This document shows positions 7,040-13,145 of a stretch of DNA of 34,769 nucleotides, piece after piece (position 1 is the first letter of the stretch; each line of letters opens with the position of its first letter). Both the position numbers and the translations under genes were made by a program. This DNA comes from Streptomyces sp. OR43 (GTDB lineage Bacteria > Actinomycetota > Actinomycetes > Streptomycetales > Streptomycetaceae), in the NCBI RefSeq assembly GCF_008042275.1, contig NZ_RDBK01000001.1:47294-82062 (forward strand), read 5' to 3'. Under the pieces are notes generated by a model. The model was not told the DNA's origin. It saw only the letters and a program-made list of their open reading frames with translations, and searched no databases.

Positions 7040-7747
7040 TCAGAGGGTGCTCAGATACGCAGGGACGGCGATCGAGGGATCGAGGTCGTCGGCGGGAACC
7101 GGTGCGGCGTAGCCGGGCGCGAGCGGGACGACGCCGGCCCAGTGGGGGAGCGCGAGATCGCGTGCGTCGTCGTTGGGGCCGCCGGTCCGGATCTTGGCGG
7201 AGACCTCCCGCAGGTCCAGCCGGATCACGGCGGTGGCCGCCAGCTCCTTCCCGTCGGCGGGCCGGGAGTCCCTGGACCGCCCGGGCACGACCTGCTCGAC
7301 GATCGCGTCGAGGGCGACGCGCCGTTCCTCGGGGTCGGACACCGTGTGGGCCATGCCGTGGACGACCACCGAACGGTAGTTGAGGGAGTGGTGGAAGGCG
7401 GAACGGGCCAGTACCAGCCCGTCGACATGCGTCACCGTCAGACACACGGCCAGTCCCTCGTCGCTCCCGTCCGCCGCCCGCAGCGGGCGGGAGCCGGTCG
7501 AACCGTGCACGTAGAGGCGCTCGCCGACCCGGCCGAACAGCGTGGGAAGGACGACGGGTGCGCCGTCCCGTACGAAGCCGAGGTGGCAGACGTACGCCTC
7601 GTCGAGTATCGAGTGGACCAGTTCCCGGTCGTAGGAGGCCCGCTCCCGGGAACGGGTCGGGACCGTGCGTCCGGTCGCCTCGTAAGCGGTCGCGGGGCCC
7701 GGGGCCGTGGTCTGCTGGGGTGCGGTCTCCGGCATTGCGTACTCCAT
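7040..7747 (-). CDS. Pyridoxamine-5'-phosphate-oxidase-like FMN-binding protein
   Basis: This 235-aa protein has a split-barrel flavin-binding domain of the PPOX/NimA-like (Pyridox_ox_2) type. The core runs from about residue 38 (YDRELVHSILDEAYVCHLGFVRDGAPVVLPTLF) and includes RLYVHGSTGSRPLR and the NYRSVVVHGMAH strand. It binds FMN or a related cofactor by family; the substrate is unknown. The start is either 7747, directly beside a 12-bp palindrome, or the in-frame ATG at 7735. It is divergent from a MocR regulator with only 23 bp between them, so MocR very probably controls it. A link to vitamin B6 or flavin metabolism is inference from that pairing. Confidence 0.82.
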   Translation of the reverse strand: MEYAMPETAPQQTTAPGPATAYEATGRTVPTRSRERASYDRELVHSILDEAYVCHLGFVRDGAPVVLPTLFGRVGERLYVHGSTGSRPLRAADGSDEGLAVCLTVTHVDGLVLARSAFHHSLNYRSVVVHGMAHTVSDPEERRVALDAIVEQVVPGRSRDSRPADGKELAATAVIRLDLREVSAKIRTGGPNDDARDLALPHWAGVVPLAPGYAAPVPADDLDPSIAVPAYLSTL

Positions 7748-7763
7748 TGCACTAGTGCATACT
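7736..7763. promoter_or_regulatory. Divergent MocR/PPOX promoter with TGCACTAGTGCA operator
   Basis: A perfect 12-bp palindrome TGCACTAGTGCA (7748-7759) fills half of the 23-bp gap between the two genes. For the plus strand, TTGCGT (7736-7741) and CATACT (7758-7763) are spaced 16 bp and would start RNA about at the GTG 7771, giving a leaderless message. The palindrome overlaps the spacer and the -10, as expected for a regulator that represses or tunes its own promoter. Confidence 0.6.
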
Positions 7764-7770
7764 GTCTTTT

Positions 7771-9102
7771 GTGCTAGGAGAGTATCGGATCAGTGGGCGG
7801 CGTGCATCGGAAATTGCTGCCAGCGTGGAGCGGGCGGTCGGTTCGGGTGAGCTGACACCCGGACAAGTGCTGCCTCCCATGCGGGAGTTGGCGAGTCGGC
7901 TGGGGGTGAACCCCAATACGGTGGCGGCCGCCTACCGCACCCTGCGGGAGCGTGGTGTGATCGAGACCGCCGGCCGCCGGGGCAGCAGGGTCCGGCCGCG
8001 GCCGGCGAGCACCGCGCGGGGGTCGGTGCGGGTGGAGGCGCCGCCGGGCGTGCGGGACCTGGGGCAGGGCAACCCCGATCCGGCGCTGCTGCCCGCGCTG
8101 GGGGAGGCTTTCGCCTCCGTCACCGAGGCCTACGCGCGGGCGCCGGGCCTGTACGCGCAGGCGCCCGTGGACCCGGAGTTCGCCGCCCTGGCGCGCGCCC
8201 GGTTCGACGCGGACGGCGTTCCGGCCGGGCCCGTGGTCGCCACCTCCGGCTCGCTGGACGCGATCGAAAGGGTGCTGGTCGCACACCTCAGACCCGGTGA
8301 CGTGGTTGCGGTCGAGGACCCCGGCTGGGGCAGCCTGCTGGATCTCGTTCCGGCGCTGGGCATGCGCCCGGTCCCGGTCACGGTCGACGACGACGGTCCG
8401 TTGCCGGAGGCCCTCGACGCGGCGCTCGGGGCGGGTGCGCGGGCGGTCGTCATCACCGACCGGGCGCAGAATCCGACCGGAGCGGCGATCGGCGCCGGGC
8501 GCGCGGCCGAACTGCGGGCGGTCCTCGCCGGACACCGCGGAGTGCTCCTGATCGAGGACGACCACGGGCACGCCATCGTCGACCTGCCGCTGCACCCCCT
8601 GGCCGGTGTCACCGACCGCTGGGCGTTCGTGCGTTCCGTCGCCAAGGCCTACGGACCGGACCTGCGGGTCGCCGTGCTCACCGGGGACGCGGTCACCGCC
8701 GACCGGGTCTCGGGCCGTCAGCGGCTGGGGCCCGGCTGGGTCAGCCGGCTGCTGCAGCGGGCGGTGGTGCACCTGTGGACCACGGACGCGGTCGACACCC
8801 GGGAGGTGGCCCGGTCGTACGCCCGTCGCCGGGACGCACTCGTCCGGGCCCTGGAGGACCGGGGCATCGAGGCGCACGGACGCAGCGGGATGAACGTGTG
8901 GGTCCCTGTCAGCGACGAGACGGGCGCCGTGGCGCGGCTGCTGCACGCGGGCTGGGCGGTGGCGCCCGGCGCCCGCTTCCGGATGACGGCGTCCCCCGGG
9001 ATCCGGCTCACCGTGTCGCCGCTCACCGACGCCGACATCGCACCGCTCGCGGACGCGGTGGCCGCGGCGGCCGGGCCCGCCGCCCCACTGAGCTACGGAT
9101 GA
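7771..9102 (+). CDS. MocR-type (GntR HTH + aminotransferase-like) transcriptional regulator
   Basis: This 443-aa protein has the two-domain MocR/PdxR layout. The winged helix is at about residues 10-75 (ELTPGQVLPPMRELASRLGVNPNTVAAAYRTLRERGV). A fold-type-I aminotransferase-like domain fills residues 95-440 with the PLP-binding features NPTGA (Asn234), IEDDHGH (Asp263/264) and the PLP lysine Lys292 in SVAKAYGPDLR. MocR proteins sense PLP or its amino-acid adducts. The GTG at 7771 is chosen because no other good start precedes the HTH; there is no Shine-Dalgarno, so it is probably leaderless. It faces the PPOX-like gene over a shared palindrome. Its stop codon abuts a 57-bp tandem array. Confidence 0.88.
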   Translation: MLGEYRISGRRASEIAASVERAVGSGELTPGQVLPPMRELASRLGVNPNTVAAAYRTLRERGVIETAGRRGSRVRPRPASTARGSVRVEAPPGVRDLGQGNPDPALLPALGEAFASVTEAYARAPGLYAQAPVDPEFAALARARFDADGVPAGPVVATSGSLDAIERVLVAHLRPGDVVAVEDPGWGSLLDLVPALGMRPVPVTVDDDGPLPEALDAALGAGARAVVITDRAQNPTGAAIGAGRAAELRAVLAGHRGVLLIEDDHGHAIVDLPLHPLAGVTDRWAFVRSVAKAYGPDLRVAVLTGDAVTADRVSGRQRLGPGWVSRLLQRAVVHLWTTDAVDTREVARSYARRRDALVRALEDRGIEAHGRSGMNVWVPVSDETGAVARLLHAGWAVAPGARFRMTASPGIRLTVSPLTDADIAPLADAVAAAAGPAAPLSYG

Positions 9103-9387
9103 GCTACGCCCGTTTCCGGCCTCGCGGCGCCCGAGCCGTCGCTTCGGTGGCGTGGGCGCGCTACGACCGGTTCCGGTGTGGCGGCGCCCGAGCCGTCGCT
9201 TCGGTGGCGCGGGCGCGCTACGACCGGTTCCGGTGTGGCGGCGCCTGAGCCGTTACTTCGGTGGCGCGGGCGCGCTACGCCCGTTTCCGGCCTCGCGGCG
9301 CCCGAGCCGTCGCTTCGGTGGCGCGGGCGCGCTACGACCGGTTCCGGTGTCGCGGCGTGCGAGCCGTCGCTTCGGCGGCGCGCGGCC
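9103..9387. repeat. 57-bp tandem array, five copies
   Basis: Units begin with GCTACG at 9103, 9160, 9217, 9274 and 9331, exactly 57 bp apart. Copies 1 and 4 share CCCGTTTCCGGCC, copies 2, 3 and 5 share ACCGGTTCCGGTG, and copy 5 is the most diverged. The array begins directly after the MocR stop (9100-9102). Its last unit contains the C-terminal codons and stop of the convergent EamA gene. There are no spacers between units, so this is a minisatellite and not CRISPR. Confidence 0.95.
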
Positions 9388-10354
9388 TGCTCTGGGTCAG
9401 CGCCGCACCCGCCAGGACGACGAGGGCGCCGACCGGGGTGTTCCAGCTGAGCTGCTCGCCGAGCACGGCGACCCCGGCAGCGGTGGCGATCACCGGGATG
9501 AAGTAGGTGACCATCTGTGCGGTCGTCGGGCCGACCTCGGTCACCAGGCCGTACTGGAGCAGTACGGCGAGTCCCGTTCCCAGCGCCCCGAGGGCGACCA
9601 CGGACAGGGTGGGCCACAGCGGGAAGCCGTCCGGTGCCGTGGTGAACAGCGGAGTCACCAGCGCGAGCTGGACCGTGCCGAGGAAGAGCTGGCTGCCGGT
9701 GAGGGAAAGAGCGGACGAACCGCTGCCCGCCAGCGTCCGGCGGACGTAGATCCAGCCGACGGGATAGCTGAGTGAGGCCAGGAGCGCCATCGCCGTACCG
9801 CTGAAGTCCAGACCGGAGAAGCCCTGCCACGCGCCCAGCACGGTCAGCACGCCGAGAAAGCCGAGCCCGAGACCTGCGACGCGGCGTCGGGTCGGGCGGT
9901 CCTCGGACAGTGCGACGAGGGAGAGCGCCATGCCCCACAGCGGGGAGGTCGCGTTGCAGATGCCGGCCAGGGTCGAGGGGATGGTCAGTTCCGCGTAGGC
10001 GAACAGGGAGAACGGCAGCGCGTTGAGGAGGAAGGCGGCAACGGCCAGGTGGCCCCAGGTGCGGGCGGTGCGCGGCAGCCGCTCCTGCTTCACCGCCATG
10101 GCCACGGCCAGGACCGCCGTCCCCGACAGGAGCCGGCCGAGCGTGACCTGGAACGGTGCGTAGCCATGGGTCCCGACCTTGATCAGGAGGAAGCTGAAGC
10201 CCCAGATGAGCGAGAGTGCCCCGAAGCGCAGTCGCCAGTCCAGCGCGGACCGGCCGCTGGGGCCGGCGGGGCCGGCGAGGGGTGACGCCGGTGCGGGCTG
10301 CTTGATTTCCGGGGTCGCGGTGGCCGGGGTCCCCGGCGCGGGTGGTGCGCTCAT
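9332..10354 (-). CDS. EamA/DMT-family transporter (third), divergent from a LysR regulator
   Basis: This 340-aa membrane protein has an Ala/Pro-rich cytoplasmic head of about 35 residues and then two EamA repeats (RFGALSLIWGFSFLLIKVGT; GTAMALLASLSYPVGWIYVRR) with about ten hydrophobic segments. The ATG at 10354 is preferred; an in-frame TTG at 10390 would add 12 residues of unlikely sequence. The last residues (PRAAEATARTPRHRNRS) are encoded by the end of the 57-bp array, so the native tail may have been altered by repeat expansion. The adjacent divergent LysR gene is the likely regulator. The substrate is unknown; LysR-EamA pairs often handle amino acids or toxic metabolites. Confidence 0.88.
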   Translation of the reverse strand: MSAPPAPGTPATATPEIKQPAPASPLAGPAGPSGRSALDWRLRFGALSLIWGFSFLLIKVGTHGYAPFQVTLGRLLSGTAVLAVAMAVKQERLPRTARTWGHLAVAAFLLNALPFSLFAYAELTIPSTLAGICNATSPLWGMALSLVALSEDRPTRRRVAGLGLGFLGVLTVLGAWQGFSGLDFSGTAMALLASLSYPVGWIYVRRTLAGSGSSALSLTGSQLFLGTVQLALVTPLFTTAPDGFPLWPTLSVVALGALGTGLAVLLQYGLVTEVGPTTAQMVTYFIPVIATAAGVAVLGEQLSWNTPVGALVVLAGAALTQSRPRAAEATARTPRHRNRS

Positions 10355-10385
10355 GAGGTCAACGATGACGAAAGCAATCTCGTAG

Positions 10386-10421
10386 CACAAGTGAGACTTT
10401 GTGTGGGTGTCCGCGTAGCAT
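10386..10421. promoter_or_regulatory. Divergent EamA/LysR promoter region with CACAA-N8-TTGTG dyad
   Basis: The 74-bp gap between the divergent genes contains CACAA (10386-10390) and TTGTG (10399-10403), an inverted repeat with an 8-bp centre, which could be a LysR recognition site. TAGCAT (10416-10421) is a good -10 eight bases before the LysR ATG (10429), so that gene may be leaderless. No consensus -35 is visible. Confidence 0.4.
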
Positions 10422-10428
10422 CGCTTAC

Positions 10429-11349
10429 ATGTTGAACTTGGAGCGCCTGCGCACCCTGGATGCCCTGGCCCGGCTCGGTTCGGTGAGCGGTGCCGCCGAG
10501 GGACTGCATGTGACCACGTCCGCCGTCTCCCAGCAGATGGCGAAGCTGGAGCGGGAGGTGGGGCAGCAGCTGCTGGCCAGGAACGGGCGCGGGATCCGGC
10601 TGACCGACGCGGGACGACTGCTCGCCGACCACGCGGCCCGGATCCTCTCGCAGGTCGAACTCGCCCAGTCCGACATCGAGGCCCAGCGGGGCGAGGTGGT
10701 GGGCGAGATCCGGCTGGGCGCCTTCCCCACCGCCGCCCGCGGACTCTTCCCGGCGACGCTCCTCGCCCTGCGCGCCGGCCATCCCGAACTCCGGGCCCGT
10801 ACGCGGGAGCTGGAACCCGAGGACGGTATCCGCGCCGTACTCAGGGGCGACATCGATCTCGCCGTGGTGCTGGACTGGAGTAACAAGCGGCTGCCGGTTC
10901 CGGGCGGCCTCGCCCGCGAGCATCTGCTCGACGACGCACCGGACATCGCCATGCCGGCCTGTCACCCGCTCGCGGAGCGCGGTGAGGTCGACCTGGAGGA
11001 CTTCGCCGACGACGACTGGGTGTCATGGCCCGAGGGCGAATTCTGTTACGACTGGCTGATGTTCACCCTCCGCTCCAAGGGGATCGAGCCGCGCATCGCC
11101 CACCTCGCCGGCGAGCACCACACCCAACTGGCCCTGATCGCGGCGGGAATGGGCGTCTGTGTGGCGCCCCGGCTGGGCCGCGGGCCGGTGCCCGACGGAG
11201 TGCGGCTGGTTCCGGTGCGGCAGAAGATGCGACGGCATGTCCACGCGGTGTGGCGGGCGGACGCGGACCGGCGCCCGTCGATCAGAGCGGCGGTCGCGGC
11301 GCTGCGCGAGGCGGGGCGGGAGCTGGACGATCCGCTGGGGGACGGCTGA
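10429..11349 (+). CDS. LysR-family transcriptional regulator
   Basis: This 306-aa protein has the LysR layout. The N-terminal winged helix (LNLERLRTLDALARLGSVSGAAEGLHVTTSAVSQQMAKLEREVG) is followed by the linker helix and an effector-binding domain from about residue 90 (GEIRLGAFPTAARGLFPATLLALRAGHPEL). ATG 10429 puts the HTH at the very N-terminus as usual. It is divergent from an EamA transporter with a dyad in between, the common arrangement for a LysR activator and its target exporter. The effector cannot be deduced. Confidence 0.9.
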   Translation: MLNLERLRTLDALARLGSVSGAAEGLHVTTSAVSQQMAKLEREVGQQLLARNGRGIRLTDAGRLLADHAARILSQVELAQSDIEAQRGEVVGEIRLGAFPTAARGLFPATLLALRAGHPELRARTRELEPEDGIRAVLRGDIDLAVVLDWSNKRLPVPGGLAREHLLDDAPDIAMPACHPLAERGEVDLEDFADDDWVSWPEGEFCYDWLMFTLRSKGIEPRIAHLAGEHHTQLALIAAGMGVCVAPRLGRGPVPDGVRLVPVRQKMRRHVHAVWRADADRRPSIRAAVAALREAGRELDDPLGDG

Positions 11350-11358
11350 GTCCTGTGC

Positions 11359-11826
11359 TCACAGGCCGGCCAGCTTGCCGAAGTCCCAGGAGGTGACGGT
11401 GTCGGGCGTGAGTCGCATCCAGGCGTGCCGGCCGTCGTGCGGCATCGTCTCCATGCCGAAGTACTTCGCCGCGAACAGCCGCTCGGGTACGACGAGTTCA
11501 GGGCAGTCCTCGCCGGTACGAGGCGCCTCGCCGACGAAGACGGCCTGACCCGAGAGCTCGATGCCGCGCAGTTCTCCGTACTCCACTCCGTCGTCGACGA
11601 CGACGGAGAGCCTCGGGTCGTGGCTCAGCTGGGACCAGCGCAGGCTCCGGGTGATGGAGTAGAGCCAGAGTGACGTGCCGTCCCAGCAGAACCAGAGCGC
11701 GCCGACGTGCGGCCGGCCGTCCGCGGCGACGGTGGCGACCCGGCAGGTTCGCTGGCCGGCGAGGTAGGTGTCGCGCTCCTCGTCCGTCATCATGATCCGG
11801 CGGCCCCGCCGCTGACTGACGGCCAT
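11359..11826 (-). CDS. PPOX-class FMN-binding split-barrel protein
   Basis: This 155-aa single-domain protein is of the pyridoxamine-phosphate-oxidase/F420-reductase-like split-barrel superfamily. It has RTCRVATVAADGRPHVGALWFCWDG, the usual first two strands, and then LRWSQLSHDPRLSVVVDDG and LRGIELSGQAVFVGE. The start at 11826 is chosen over 11892 because an AGGAGG-type ribosome site lies about 9 nt upstream on the minus strand. It may bind FMN, F420 or heme; the sequence does not decide. It converges on the LysR gene, with the two stops 9 bp apart, and diverges from the isochorismatase-fold gene. Confidence 0.8.
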   Translation of the reverse strand: MAVSQRRGRRIMMTDEERDTYLAGQRTCRVATVAADGRPHVGALWFCWDGTSLWLYSITRSLRWSQLSHDPRLSVVVDDGVEYGELRGIELSGQAVFVGEAPRTGEDCPELVVPERLFAAKYFGMETMPHDGRHAWMRLTPDTVTSWDFGKLAGL

Positions 11827-11938
11827 GGGAAGCCCCCTCCTATTGGCTGACTGTGTGTCAGGAATCATGGGGCCTCTTCCTTCATCGCGCAATGGAGGTT
11901 AGCCTCGCGCGCCCGTTCCGTCGTCGAGAGGGGCAGCC

Positions 11939-12616
11939 GTGCCGAGCAGGGAACAGCTAGCCGAACAGACCGGTCCCGCGACCACCGTGCTGCTGACCGT
12001 GGAGTGCCAGCAGGGTGTGGTGGGTCCCGGCAGCGCGCTGCCCGAACTGGCCAAGGAGGCCAGGTCGTCCGGGGCCCTGCACAACGTCGCCCGGCTGGTG
12101 TCCGCCGCCCATGAGGCGGGCGTCCAGGTCCTGCACGCGGTTGCAGAACGCCGGCCGGACGGCCGGGGCGCCAACAGCAACGCCCGCCTCTTCCGTGCCG
12201 CGGGCCGCCTCCCCGTACAGCAGCACTCCGGCAGCACGGCGGTACGGATCGCCGAGCCGATCGAGGTGGCGGACCAGGACCTCGTCGTCCGCCGGCTGCA
12301 CGGGCTGTCGCCGATAGCGGGCACCGACGTGGACGCCCTGCTCCGCAACCTCGGCTGCCGGACCCTGGTCGTCACCGGCGTATCGGCGAACGTGGCCATT
12401 CCCAACGCGGTCTTCGACGCGGTGAACCTCGGCTACACCGCGGTGGTGCCGTCCGACGCCATCGCGGGGGTGCCCGCCGACTACACCCCCGCGATGATCC
12501 GCAACACCCTCGCCCTGGTCGCCACCGTGACCACGACCGACGACCTCCTCGGCTGCTGGCTGAGCGGCCGTACCAGGGAAAGGAGAGGAGGAGACCCCAG
12601 GGCCTCTCGACCCTAG
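11939..12616 (+). CDS. Isochorismatase-fold protein lacking the catalytic triad
   Basis: This 225-aa protein matches the cysteine-hydrolase (isochorismatase) fold along most of its length: TTVLLTVECQQGVVG, LVVRRLHGLSPIAGTDVDALLRNLG and LVVTGVSANVAIPNAVFDAVNLGY. In active members these three segments carry Asp, Lys and Cys. Here they read Glu (TVECQ), Arg (VRRLHG) and Ala (NVAIP). All three expected catalytic residues are therefore absent, so hydrolysis by the usual mechanism is not expected. The GTG at 11939 follows GAGAGGGG. The 3' end overlaps the convergent Rieske gene by 4 bp. A binding or structural role is inferred; the fold call is firm. Confidence 0.8.
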   Translation: MPSREQLAEQTGPATTVLLTVECQQGVVGPGSALPELAKEARSSGALHNVARLVSAAHEAGVQVLHAVAERRPDGRGANSNARLFRAAGRLPVQQHSGSTAVRIAEPIEVADQDLVVRRLHGLSPIAGTDVDALLRNLGCRTLVVTGVSANVAIPNAVFDAVNLGYTAVVPSDAIAGVPADYTPAMIRNTLALVATVTTTDDLLGCWLSGRTRERRGGDPRASRP

Positions 12617-13071
12617 GCGGACGCCAGGCTGATCGAGTCGCCCTCGACCGTGATCTCGGTGGCGGGCAGCGGTGTGGTGGCGGGGCCCGCCTTCACGTCG
12701 CCCGTCGCCACGTCGAACTTGCTGCCGTGGCACGGGCAGTTGATGGTGCCGTCGGACACGGTCGACACGGTGCATCCCGCGTGGGTGCACTTCGAGGAGA
12801 ACGCCTTGAACTCACCGGCCGCGGGCTGGGTGACCACGACCCCCTCGTCCTTGAAGATCGTGCCGCCGCCCTCCGGGATGTCGGTGGTCTTCGCGAGAAC
12901 GGCGCCCCCGCTCGCGGCCCCGCTGCCGTTGGTCTGCTTGACGGCATCGGAACCGGATGACTCCTTCGAGCTGCCGCACGCGGTCAGCACGGCGGCCACC
13001 GAGACGGCGCCGGCCGCTGTGACGACGGTCCGGCGCCCGATACGGGCCTCGTGGTCCTGCGATGCGCTCAT
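12613..13071 (-). CDS. Exported Rieske [2Fe-2S] lipoprotein
   Basis: This 152-aa protein has a twin-arginine signal (RIGRRTVVTAAGAVSVAAVL) ending in a lipobox LTAC with Cys32. A Ser/Gly-rich linker then leads to a Rieske domain. Cluster ligands are Cys95/His97 in CTHAGC and Cys112/His115 in CPCHGS; Cys100 and Cys114 would form the usual disulphide. It should fold with its cluster in the cytoplasm, leave through Tat and be anchored outside the membrane. It is a free-standing Rieske protein, not part of a bc1 operon, and lies 74 bp downstream of the start side of no redox partner that I can see. Its electron partner is unknown. Confidence 0.9.
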   Translation of the reverse strand: MSASQDHEARIGRRTVVTAAGAVSVAAVLTACGSSKESSGSDAVKQTNGSGAASGGAVLAKTTDIPEGGGTIFKDEGVVVTQPAAGEFKAFSSKCTHAGCTVSTVSDGTINCPCHGSKFDVATGDVKAGPATTPLPATEITVEGDSISLASA

Positions 13072-13145
13072 ACGGGCGCTCCCTCTCTGCGGTGTTCATG
13101 GATCCGACGCTTCGTCCAGGGGTACGGGCAGCCGGTGATCCGTGT

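Noticed and set aside
9103..9387. Possible CRISPR array
   Set aside because: The 57-bp units abut each other with no variable spacers and no cas genes are present; it is a tandem minisatellite.
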